Source of the DNA: Allosalinactinospora lopnorensis
GTDB taxonomy: Bacteria; Actinomycetota; Actinomycetes; Streptosporangiales; Streptosporangiaceae
DNA length: 43,809 nt
NCBI RefSeq assembly: GCF_000981225.1
Contig: NZ_LAJC01000052.1
Coordinates: 1 to 43,809, forward strand
Direction: 5' to 3'
Shown here: positions 34,972 to 42,439 of the stretch, in pieces
How positions within the stretch are numbered: position 1 is the first letter of the stretch
Layout of the letters: the number at the start of each line of letters is the position of its first letter
The notes under the pieces: generated by a model
The model's input: the letters and a program-made list of their open reading frames with translations, nothing else
What the model was told of the DNA's origin: nothing
Database searches by the model: none
Position numbers and translations under genes: made by a program

Positions 34972-35313
34972 TTAAAGGTCGAGGTCGGAGATGTCGCCGG
35001 TGTTGCCCTGGGCCTCGGCGGCCATTTCGAGGTTGCCGTCCATGTAGTGGCCGGCCGCGGCGCTGCATCCGCTGATCGCGCTGGAGGTCTTGGCGGCCAT
35101 CTTCTGCATCTTGGCGCCGTACTCCTCGACGGACTCCTCAAGCGCCTTGCCGATGGGTTCGCTGGCAGCGGAGCCGGCCGCCTCCTCGACGTGGTCGTTG
35201 AACGATTCGATCTGAGCGGTCAGGCCCTCGGTGCCCTCCTCGTCGCCGAGGTGGCCGCCCACGCTCAGCAGGACCGAACTGACCCCTTCGGGGCTGACGT
35301 CCCATCCGCTCAT
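34972..35313 (-). CDS. DUF6507 family protein (WXG100-like type VII substrate)
   Basis: A 113-residue helical protein starting MSGWDVSPEGVSSVL, the hallmark opening of DUF6507. The helix-rich body has FNDHVEEAAGSAA and YGAKMQKMAAKTSSAIS. The C-terminus, AAGHYMDGNLEMAAEAQGNTGDI, matches the usual end with a Y-x-x-G/N-L-x-MA pattern. Proteins of this type resemble ESX/WXG100 substrates and occur in actinobacterial type VII loci, often upstream of a toxin. Here it precedes the CdiA-like toxin on the same strand with a 191-bp gap, so it may be its secretion partner. The ATG at 35313 has GAAGGCGC and GGAGG upstream. Confidence 0.88.
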   Translation of the reverse strand: MSGWDVSPEGVSSVLLSVGGHLGDEEGTEGLTAQIESFNDHVEEAAGSAASEPIGKALEESVEEYGAKMQKMAAKTSSAISGCSAAAGHYMDGNLEMAAEAQGNTGDISDLDL

Positions 35314-35393
35314 GCGCCTTCAGTCCTCCTTCTCGCGGCAGTCTGGGGCGGCGCCGGCGGGCGGCGACGGCCAGTACCCGAAGGACCCCCTGA

Positions 35394-36371
35394 ATGGCAC
35401 GCGACTACGACAGCCAACTGCTGGAGTCGACCGCTGTGCGCCGCAAGCGGCTCCGCGAGGCGGTGTTCTTCGGTCCGCAGCGCACCCGCCGGCGTCTCGA
35501 CGAGAACATCGGCAAGGTCGTCCTCAGCCTGTGCCTGTCGGCGGCCATCAGCGCGGGAACGGTCGGCTGGTCGTTCCTGCAGAGCCAGCTCAGAAGCCAG
35601 GAGGAGGAACAGGAGCAGCAGGCGGCCGGGCCCGACGCCGCGACCGCGCCGCTCCCGGGGGACTGGGTCGGCGCCGAGGTCACCTTCCCGATGCTGCGCG
35701 AGGAGCTCGACCAGGCCGAGGTCCCGCCGGACCTCTACGTTCTTCCCGGCGACGAGCGGCCGGACCCCGAGGAGGTCCCCAGCCAGCACCTGCTCACCGA
35801 CGAGGGAGAGGGGGGCTACTCAGTCGGCATCGTCGAGTTCGAGCAGGGCCGCACCGGCGCGGAGTTCCGAACCGAGGACGAGGCCTCCCGCTGGCTGTAC
35901 CAGGAACTGGCGACGGCTGCGTCCGACGTGCGCGGGCTCGGCGACGAGGAGGAGCGGCAGGCGGCCGAGAAGACCGCGGAGCTCGTCGACTCCGTCCGGG
36001 AGAAGAGCGGAGGGCAGCCCAACGCCACCACGGGGATGACGCTGGAGCCCGGGCAGGTGGTGGACGCGTTCGGCCCGGAGAGCGGGTCCTTCCTCTTCCC
36101 CGACGGCACCCCCTTCGACCGGCGCGGTCTTCCCGGATTCCTCCGGAACCCCCCGGGCGGCTCCGAGGAGGACGCCTACCACCGCTACCGGGTCGCGCAC
36201 CCGTTCCCGGTGGAGGCGACCCTGGTTCCCGGGGAGAATGGCGGCGAGAGCGGCATCCGGTTCAGCGTCGGCGCCGACGGGTTCAGCCGGCCGCCGGAGC
36301 TGCCGAGCATCCGCTGGCTGGTCCGCAGCGGCTACCTTGAGCGCGTCGTGGCACCGGAGGTACCGGAGTGA
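35394..36371 (+). CDS. Membrane-anchored TNT-domain protein of the type VII secretion locus
   Basis: A 325-residue protein. Residues 1-40 are basic and cytoplasmic (RRKRLREAVFFGPQRTRRRL), and one helix lies at about 42-62 (VVLSLCLSAAISAGTVGWSFL). A Gln/Glu-rich stretch and a middle domain follow. The last 120 residues match the TNT domain, named after the mycobacterial NAD+ glycohydrolase toxin: VVDAFGPESGSFLFPDGTPFDRRGLP, YHRYRVAHPFPVEATLVPG, and WLVRSGYLERV. In active TNT the conserved GGG-x-Q segment supplies a catalytic Gln; the aligned place here reads ESGIRF, so Gln appears to be Arg. It may therefore be a non-catalytic machine component. It is divergent from DUF6507 (80 bp) and followed by an EspI-like gene. 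Confidence 0.85.
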   Translation: MARDYDSQLLESTAVRRKRLREAVFFGPQRTRRRLDENIGKVVLSLCLSAAISAGTVGWSFLQSQLRSQEEEQEQQAAGPDAATAPLPGDWVGAEVTFPMLREELDQAEVPPDLYVLPGDERPDPEEVPSQHLLTDEGEGGYSVGIVEFEQGRTGAEFRTEDEASRWLYQELATAASDVRGLGDEEERQAAEKTAELVDSVREKSGGQPNATTGMTLEPGQVVDAFGPESGSFLFPDGTPFDRRGLPGFLRNPPGGSEEDAYHRYRVAHPFPVEATLVPGENGGESGIRFSVGADGFSRPPELPSIRWLVRSGYLERVVAPEVPE

Positions 36372-36437
36372 CCGCTCTCCCCCCGAGAACCCCCCTCCGG
36401 CGAGAGCCGGGACCGAGGAAACGATTGGACAGGCGCC

Positions 36438-37451
36438 ATGACCACGTGGAGCCGGGTGACCCTTGTCGGTGAGCGGCGCAAGGTCGACGCCGTCCTCCCC
36501 GCTGAGGAACCGATCGGGGAGCTGATGCCGGACGTGCTCCGCGTGCTCGGCGAGCCGGTGCGCAACCCCGCTGTGCCGCTGCATCTCACGACCGCGGGAG
36601 GCGACTCCCTCGCGCACCGGGTCGGCCACGGGCTGATGCGGCCCTTCCGGCCGACGGAGGACGCCCTGGCCTCCCTCGAACTCGGCGAGGCGCTGCAGCG
36701 GACCATCACCACCGGCCGCAGGATCGTGGTGAGCCGGCCGCGTACCGGGGCCGGCGAGAGCACCGTGACCGCGCTCATCGCCTCGGTGTTCGCGCACTAC
36801 CGGAACGACCGGGTGCTGGCCCTGGACATCACCCCCGGTTCGGACTCCCTCGCGCGGCGGTTCGGCGTCCGTCCCGAGTCGTCCCTCGACGACATCGAGC
36901 GCGGTGCGGCCAACCCCGGGTCTTTCGAGGAGCTGGAGCCGTACCTGGCCCGGGTCCGCGACCGGCTGTGGGGGCTCCCCGGTGTCCGGGACGGGCGGCC
37001 CGGCGGTGCCGGCGCGGAGGTCTTCCACCGCACGCTGCTGCCCCTCACCCGGTTCTTCGGTATCACGCTCATCGACCGCGGCGCCGACGTCTTCGACGGG
37101 TTCAACCACGCCGCGCAGGCCAGCGCGCACGCCCATGTCCTGGTGGCCCCCGCTACGCGTGAGGGAGCGGTGAGCATCGGCCGGGCCTTCGACTGGATGA
37201 CAGCGAACGGTAATGAGGCGCTTCCGGCCCGGATCGTCGTCGTGTTCGTCGAGCAGCATCGGGACGAGGAACCGGCCTTCGACGCCGCCGGGGCGACGGC
37301 TATCCTGCGCAGGAGCGGTGCCGGGATCGTCAGGATCGGCTACGACCGCCATTTGGCCGCGGCGGCCGCGTTCGATCCGCGCCGGATCGTCGAGGCCACC
37401 CACGACGCCGCGAAACGGATCGCGGTCGAAGCCCTGCGCCGGGCTCTGTGA
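36438..37451 (+). CDS. Type VII secretion protein: ubiquitin-like (YukD/EccD) domain fused to degenerate MinD-like ATPase
   Basis: A 337-residue protein. The first 80 residues are a ubiquitin-like domain as in EccD/YukD (SRVTLVGERRKVDAVLPAEEPIGELMPDVL). The rest, about 95-335, has a MinD/ParA-like fold as in EspI. The nucleotide loop reads RTGAGEST, so the Walker A Lys is replaced by Glu, and ATP hydrolysis is doubtful. The segment VLALDITPGSDSLARRFG corresponds to the usual VDANP region, and ARIVVVFVEQ to a later strand. Such proteins sit in the cytoplasm beside the secretion machine and may modulate substrate recruitment. It follows the TNT gene by 66 bp and precedes a truncated second EspI-like gene. 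Confidence 0.8.
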   Translation: MTTWSRVTLVGERRKVDAVLPAEEPIGELMPDVLRVLGEPVRNPAVPLHLTTAGGDSLAHRVGHGLMRPFRPTEDALASLELGEALQRTITTGRRIVVSRPRTGAGESTVTALIASVFAHYRNDRVLALDITPGSDSLARRFGVRPESSLDDIERGAANPGSFEELEPYLARVRDRLWGLPGVRDGRPGGAGAEVFHRTLLPLTRFFGITLIDRGADVFDGFNHAAQASAHAHVLVAPATREGAVSIGRAFDWMTANGNEALPARIVVVFVEQHRDEEPAFDAAGATAILRRSGAGIVRIGYDRHLAAAAAFDPRRIVEATHDAAKRIAVEALRRAL

Positions 37452-37515
37452 GTGATGCTCCGAGAAGGCGCCGACTCAGAACCGCCGAACGACGTTCCAG
37501 GGGGTGGAGAGCACG

Positions 37516-37953
37516 ATGGGACCCATGCCGGACCGCCCGCCGGGCCAGGAGCCGCCCGTCAGCGGGAGGCCGACGTCCGCTGCCGTTCCTCCCCGGGCGC
37601 ACGGTGCGCCCGCTCCCTCCGTTCCGGCGGCGGACGCGCCGCGGGGGCGGCCCCCGGCACCTCCAGCAGGGCAGGCCGAGCAGAGGCGGTCCCTCGTGGG
37701 ATCCGACGACGCGGCCAGAGCCTTCATCGAAGGAGTCGGCCCGTCCAGTCCCGGAACGCGGCCGACACGGTCGGCCGCGCCGGCGTCCGGCTACGAGGAG
37801 ATGCTCAACGCTCTCCCCGACCTTCCGTCCTCCCGTTGGCGCCGCGCGCTCTACCGGCTCACCGGCGGAAGGATGCGGTCGGACACCCCGGCCACCGCAC
37901 TACGCCGGCGGCCGGGGGGATCCAGCGGGCCCGGTGGGATCAGGCGCCGATGA
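37516..37953 (+). pseudogene. EspI-like protein fragment lacking its ATPase domain
   Basis: A 145-residue frame. The first 90 residues are Pro/Ala-rich and disordered, as at the start of EspI-like MinD ATPases in type VII loci. Next comes GYEEMLNALPDLPSSRWRRALYRLTGG, the segment that in full-length relatives stands right before the P-loop domain (a basic W-R-R-A-x-Y-x-x-TGG motif). Instead of the KGGVGKTT ATPase, the frame ends after about 25 low-complexity residues, and the stop lies inside the end of the convergent hydrolase gene. The missing ATPase (about 250 residues) suggests a deletion. ATG 37516 follows GGAGAG. A natural short adaptor is the alternative. Confidence 0.6.
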
Positions 37954-38766
37954 AGGCCAGCAGGTCGTTGTTGAACTGGTCCTTGTAGGCGGCGATGCTG
38001 GCCAGGCCGTGCGGGGCACCGGGGTAGACCTTCAGGGTGGCGTCCTTGACGAGCTGGGCGGACATGTGGCTGAAGCGCCGATGGGGACGATCTGGTCGTC
38101 GTCGCCGTGGGCGATCAGGGTCGGCACGTCGATCCGCTGGAGGTCCTCGGTGAAGTCGGTCTCGGAGAAGGCCGCGACGCAGTCGATCGCGCCTTTCAGC
38201 CCGACCTGCATGCTCATCAGCCAGAACGCATCGCGAATGCCGGGCGAGACGGTGGAGCCCGCCCGGTTGGCGCCGTAGAAGGGCGCGCTCAGGTCCTTGT
38301 AGAACTGGGAGCGGTCGGCGCTGATCCCGGCGCGGATGTCGTCGAAGACGCTGATCGGCAGGCCGTCGGGGTTGGCCTCCGTTTTCAGCATCAGCGGCGG
38401 AATCGCGCCCAGGAGGACCACCCTGGCCACCCGGGAGGTGCCGTAGCGGCCGATGTAGCGGGTCACCTCGCCTCCACCGGTGGAGTGGCCCACCAGGACG
38501 GCGTCCCTCAGGTTGAGCGTTTCGAAGAGGTGGGCGAGGTCCTCGGCGTAGGTGTCCATCTCGTTGCCGTGCCAGGGCTGGCTGGAACGGCCGTGGCCGC
38601 GGCGGTCGTGCGCGATGGCGCGGAAACCGCGGGACGCCACCAGCATCATCTGGTCGTCCCATGCGTCGGCGTTGAGCGGCCACCCGTGGCTGAAGACGAC
38701 CGGTCGGCCGGACCCCCAGTCCTTGTAGAAGACCTCGGTTCCGTCCCTGGTGGTGATCATGCCCAT
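37940..38766 (-). pseudogene. Alpha/beta hydrolase (non-haem chloroperoxidase-like), frameshifted before the catalytic His
   Basis: ATG 38766, after GGGGGGAA, starts a typical non-haem chloroperoxidase/esterase-like protein: [24 protein letters not shown], nucleophile elbow GHSTGGGE (Ser about residue 98), and [10 protein letters not shown] with the acid Asp. Right after this, near 38068, the frame changes. The expected end [21 protein letters not shown], with the catalytic His, runs in another frame to 37940. One missing C (CCAC for CCCAC) accounts for it; the joined protein has the usual length of about 275. As given, the product would lack the catalytic His. The last 14 bp overlap the convergent EspI-like fragment. 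Sequencing error is possible. Confidence 0.88.
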
Positions 38767-39011
38767 TGTGTTTCCCCCCGTTGTGTGTGTACTGCCTGCC
38801 CCGTCTGGGCGGCGAGCGTGTCGCCGGTCAGGTCAGCCGCTCGCGTGCTCTCTGCCTGCCTGCACCCTTTGGGTGGTTTGCTAATCGATCGTGACGAATA
38901 TGCGCCATCTGGCGAAATGTAATGGTTTAGGTGGTTGGATGTGCGTCCGACCGTGGAACGCGGGGCCGCCGCGAGCGCTACGGGCACCGGTCAGGGCACG
39001 GCTCCGATCGC
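38767..39011. other. Promoter gap upstream of the alpha/beta hydrolase
   Basis: 245 bp. CGCCATCTGGCG (38903-38914) is a short inverted repeat (5-bp arms, 2-bp spacer) in an AT-richer stretch and could be a protein-binding site. Nothing else is recognisable. Confidence 0.3.
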
Positions 39012-39617
39012 TCACTGTGTCCAGTCCGGGCCGACCCGGTTCCATTCCCGTTCCCAGACCGGCAGCGCCGTCCAGATCATGACGTGGCGCAGGAGCGTCC
39101 GCAGCGCCACGCCGGCCACACCGCCCAGCAGCAGAACGCCCAGGCCGACGGTCCAGCCGCGTGTCTTGGCCTCGGAAATGCTGACCGGGGGCTTCGCCGG
39201 CTCACCGGACCGGTCCAGCCATACGGTGACCTCGTCCCCCTTCGTATGCCCCGGCTTTGTCCACACCTGCATGGTCTCCGGTCGAGCGGTCCCCGTGTCG
39301 ACGGAGGCCGAGGCCCGCACGTACAGCGGCTCACTCCCCCGGCCCTGCGCGTCTATTTGCGGGGGCGAGCTCTGCAGCAGCGTCGCCTGGGTCTCGCGGA
39401 GCTCACTGGCCTGCTGCCGGAACTCGGCGAGCCCATCGGAGTAGGCCGTTCTCCCCACCGCAAGGGCCATCGACGGGACGAGGACCAGCACTGCCACCAA
39501 AATCAGCGCCCCGATGACCGACTCGACGCGGTCACGCCCGCGCCGCAATGCGTCGGTGTTTTCCGCAGGCGCCCTTGGGCTGAGTACTCGTATCAGCGGC
39601 CTGAGCAGATCCCACAT
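39012..39617 (-). CDS. Rv1733c-like two-helix membrane protein
   Basis: A 201-residue protein with two membrane helices: VIGALILVAVLVLVPSMALAVGRTAY (about 35-60) and WTVGLGVLLLGGVAGVALRTLL (about 152-173). The roughly 90-residue outer loop holds QVWTKPGHTKGDEVTVWLDRSG, typical of the Rv1733c family of actinobacterial membrane proteins. Function is unknown; the mycobacterial member is a dormancy-linked antigen. ATG 39617, after GAAGG, was chosen because MWDLLRPLIRVL is the usual start; a longer start would add a basic leader. It stands alone between the hydrolase and a DHFR-like gene. Confidence 0.85.
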   Translation of the reverse strand: MWDLLRPLIRVLSPRAPAENTDALRRGRDRVESVIGALILVAVLVLVPSMALAVGRTAYSDGLAEFRQQASELRETQATLLQSSPPQIDAQGRGSEPLYVRASASVDTGTARPETMQVWTKPGHTKGDEVTVWLDRSGEPAKPPVSISEAKTRGWTVGLGVLLLGGVAGVALRTLLRHVMIWTALPVWEREWNRVGPDWTQ

Positions 39618-39803
39618 CGACCTTCGCCCTCTGTCCCAGACGGGAACCCCTCGGTTCGAGCCTGGTCGTGAGCTCCTCACCTGCACAGAGGCGTTCGGCA
39701 CCAAGCAGGAGGGACGAACGGCTCAAGCGGCGGGCGCGTTCTGAGCGAAGGGCGGAGCCGGCGGGCGGGACCGTCCCCTGTCCGCGGGTGCGACCCCCGG
39801 TAC

Positions 39804-40358
39804 CTACCGCACCGGCCGGTAGGTCGCGATGACCACGCCGCTGCTGGTCGGCCGGGCGTTCACCAGTTCGAGCCTCTTCAACGGAGCGTCGTCGGCGAAC
39901 AGCTTCTTGCGGCCCTCACCGGCGATCACCGGGTGGATCAGCAGCACCAGTTCGTCGAGCAGGTCCTGAGCCAGCAGGGACCTGACCAGACCGGGGCTGC
40001 CGGCGACCGAGATCCCCTTGCCCTCGCCGGCCTTGAGCCGCTCGACCGCGGCGGCCAGGTCGCCCTTGATCAGCGTGCTGTTCGCCCAGTCGTCGGCGTT
40101 GTCCAGCGTGGTCGAGGCGACGTACTTGGGCGAGTCGTTGATCCAGTTCGCGAACCCCGCGTCCTCGCCGCTGGTCACGTTCGGCCAGTACCCGGCCCAC
40201 TCGGTATAGGTCACCCGTCCGAGGAGCACCGTGTCGGTGGTCTCCAGTGCCTCGGTCACCGCCGCGCCCATCTCCTCGTCGAACTCGAACTGCCACTGGT
40301 CCGGCGACTCGACGACGCCGTCGAGCGAGATGAACAGACCCGAAACAACCTTGCGCAC
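39804..40358 (-). CDS. Dihydrofolate reductase/RibD C-terminal-like protein
   Basis: A 184-residue reductase-fold protein. Family motifs are VVSGLFISLDGVVESPDQWQF at the start, TVLLGRVTYTEWAGYWP near 45, ISVAGSPGLVRSLLAQDLLDELVLLIHPV near 115-140 (the conserved G-S/G-x-x-L-x-x-x-L segment binding NADPH) and a GVVIATYRP end. It is intact, unlike the paralogue at 20935. GTG 40358 has GGAGG 8 bp upstream. Substrate unknown; these proteins are usually not true folate reductases. An AraC-type regulator lies 115 bp upstream on the same strand and may control it. Confidence 0.93.
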   Translation of the reverse strand: MRKVVSGLFISLDGVVESPDQWQFEFDEEMGAAVTEALETTDTVLLGRVTYTEWAGYWPNVTSGEDAGFANWINDSPKYVASTTLDNADDWANSTLIKGDLAAAVERLKAGEGKGISVAGSPGLVRSLLAQDLLDELVLLIHPVIAGEGRKKLFADDAPLKRLELVNARPTSSGVVIATYRPVR

Positions 40359-40473
40359 GATGATGACCTCCCTGTTCCCGGACCGGCGCGTTCCCGTGAT
40401 GTCCCAGGACGACTCCCGGGCCGGGCTGACCTCGATGACTGCGCCTGGTCGGGATGTTAGACGGCACGAGGGG

Positions 40474-41175
40474 TCAGGTCTTGTACAGAAGCGACAGCGG
40501 CTCCGACGGGTCCCGAGCGCTCAACCGCGTGGCGGTCCGCCCGATATAGCGGGTCAACGACCGCGCCAGGTGCGGCTGGTCGAAGTATCCGAGCCGGTGG
40601 GGCACGTCGTGGGCCGGCACACCCTCCTGGATCAGGACCGCCGCCTGCCGGGCGCGGTTGATCTGCCGGGCGGCACCGCGGGTGAGTCCGGTCGCCGCCG
40701 CGAAGTGCCGCTGGATGGTGCGTTCGGACAGGTCCGGCGGCGCTCCACGGAGCACCGCGGCGACGATCGGGTCGCGGACCAGGACACCCTCGCGCACCAT
40801 CCGCCGTACGAACACCTCGGCGTTGTCGTAGTCGGGAAGGTGCCAGGCGGAGCCCTTCAGCCAGAACGACCTGCCCGTCGCGCCGGGAATCTCGACAGAA
40901 CCGTCGACGAGCCGGCTGATCGGAAGATGGGGCATCGAGGTACCGAGCGAGAAGCTGATCCCGAAGAACGTGGCGTCTTGGGGAACCGGGGCCGAACTCG
41001 CCGACGACTCCGGCCCTCGAACAGCCACATTGACCTGACCGCATTGCCGCCAAACGACCAGCTCGCAATGCGATGTCGCAATCGAGGTCATCCGGTCGGC
41101 GTCATAGCTGCGGCTCCGCCACACCCGCTCGATGTACGGCGAATCGGACGGCCGGCTCTCCAGTTCCAAGCCCAT
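40474..41175 (-). CDS. AraC-family transcriptional regulator
   Basis: A 233-residue protein. The N-terminal part (about 1-145) is a ligand/dimer domain (SHCELVVWRQCGQVNVAVRGPE, FGISFSLGTSMPHLP). The C-terminal part has two AraC helix-turn-helix units (LSERTIQRHFAAATGLTRGAARQ and the second GYFDQPHLARSLTRYIGRT). ATG 41175 lies 9 bp after GAGAGGGA; ATG 41184 touches it. It is on the same strand as the DHFR-like gene downstream. The inducer is unknown. Confidence 0.88.
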   Translation of the reverse strand: MGLELESRPSDSPYIERVWRSRSYDADRMTSIATSHCELVVWRQCGQVNVAVRGPESSASSAPVPQDATFFGISFSLGTSMPHLPISRLVDGSVEIPGATGRSFWLKGSAWHLPDYDNAEVFVRRMVREGVLVRDPIVAAVLRGAPPDLSERTIQRHFAAATGLTRGAARQINRARQAAVLIQEGVPAHDVPHRLGYFDQPHLARSLTRYIGRTATRLSARDPSEPLSLLYKT

Positions 41176-41351
41176 CGGAGTCATTCCCTCTCGCTCTGTC
41201 GGACGCCGCCTGAGCGGACAGTGCGGCAAGAGGCCCGCTACCGTACCCGGGCCCGACGACGCCGAGTGCGCCGCCAAGCCGGCCCCGGCCGCCACCAGGC
41301 GCGACTCAGTCGTTACAGGCGCCGGCCGGCACCCTGATCACGGCCGGAGCA

Positions 41352-42056
41352 CTAGGCGGCCACCTCTTCGGTGAGCCCCGGGTGATTGTTCCTCGGGGAA
41401 CCGACCGCCCTGCCGACCGGCCGCGGAACGAGGGAGGGATCGGGGATCGCGTCGATGAGTCGGCGCACCTCCCCCTTGTCGGTGGTGGACTTGGCCAGCC
41501 AGTCGCCCACCATGTCGTGGGGAAGGATGACAGGGCAGCGGTCGTGCACGTGACCCAGCGCGTCGGTGGCCGGCCGGGTGAGGATCGTGCACGTCCACAC
41601 CCATTTCGCCGGGTCCTCCTCGGCCACGTCCGGGTCGGGCCACAGTTCGTAGAGTCCGGCGAAGGCCAGCACGCTCTCGTCGTCCGGGTGCAGGTAGTAG
41701 GGCACCTTGCCGCCGTTGTTCCTCTGCCACTCGTAGTAGCCGTCGGCGGGAACGACGCAGCGCCGCTTGGCCGCCGCGCTGCGGAACGCCGGCTTCTCGG
41801 TGACAGTCTCGGAGCGGGCGTTGATCATCCGGGACGCGGCCTTGCGGTCCTTGGCCCAGACGGGCAGCAGGCCCCAGCGGACGTTGCGCAGCCGACGCAC
41901 CGTCCCCCCGTCCTCGGCCTCCTCCAGGATGACGCGCACGGTCTGGGTGGGCGCGATGTTCCAGGAGGGCGCGAGGTGCTCACCGACACGTTCGTCGGTG
42001 TCGAACGAGAGTTGCAATTGATGGTCATTACGGGCACTGACGTAACGTCCGCACAT
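41352..42056 (-). CDS. SRAP-family protein (YedK/HMCES, abasic-site DNA-protein crosslinker)
   Basis: A 234-residue SOS-response-associated peptidase (SRAP) protein. Cys2 of MCGRYV forms a covalent link with abasic sites in single-stranded DNA and protects them. Other active-site residues are visible: Asn in MINARSET, Glu in GYYEW, and His in GHVHDRCPVIL. ATG 42056 must be the start because Cys2 has to be the first residue after Met removal. It is alone, with no imuB/dnaE2 partners in the window. It lies directly downstream of the phosphotransferase remnant on the same strand. Confidence 0.96.
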   Translation of the reverse strand: MCGRYVSARNDHQLQLSFDTDERVGEHLAPSWNIAPTQTVRVILEEAEDGGTVRRLRNVRWGLLPVWAKDRKAASRMINARSETVTEKPAFRSAAAKRRCVVPADGYYEWQRNNGGKVPYYLHPDDESVLAFAGLYELWPDPDVAEEDPAKWVWTCTILTRPATDALGHVHDRCPVILPHDMVGDWLAKSTTDKGEVRRLIDAIPDPSLVPRPVGRAVGSPRNNHPGLTEEVAA

Positions 42057-42124
42057 GCACCAAGTCTTACCCGGCGCGGCGCTCCAGCCAAGCGAATCCG
42101 CCCCGTTTCCCGGAGGGCGGACGG

Positions 42125-42365
42125 TCAGGGGGTGACCTCCCACAGGTCGCGGTAGAAGGCGACGCGCCGCGGATCCCGGGCGACTCCGTAGGCGCCGAGG
42201 AGCGTCTCCTCCCACCCCGGCCTGTAGTTCCACACCGTGCTCCAGGTGGCCACGGCGAGGTCCGCCCAGCTCGTTGCGCCACACCGGCCGGAGGTCGCGT
42301 CCGGCGGCCGCGGCCGCGACGGCCTTCGGGGGGTCCACGTCTCCACCGGGGACTCCTGCGATCAT
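42125..42365 (-). pseudogene. Aminoglycoside phosphotransferase-like gene with large internal deletion
   Basis: The frame from ATG 42365 reads MIAGVPGGDVDPPKAV, then AGRDLRPVWRNELGG, the N-terminus of APH(3')-like kinases of actinomycetes. At 42268-42261 the text jumps, in another frame, to WADLAVATWSTVWNYRPGWEETL and ends YRDLWEVTP at 42125, the normal C-terminus of the same family. The nucleotide site and the catalytic HGD loop are absent. TGGGCGGA at the junction fits both the left (ELGG) and the right (WAD) reading, so a deletion between short direct repeats is likely. About 180 residues are missing compared with a usual 260-270. Confidence 0.78.
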
Positions 42366-42439
42366 GGCGGATATGGCGGATAGTGTCCCGCCGCCGGACC
42401 GGTGCCACCGGAGCCGGACGGGCCCGGCGGCGCGGGTGG

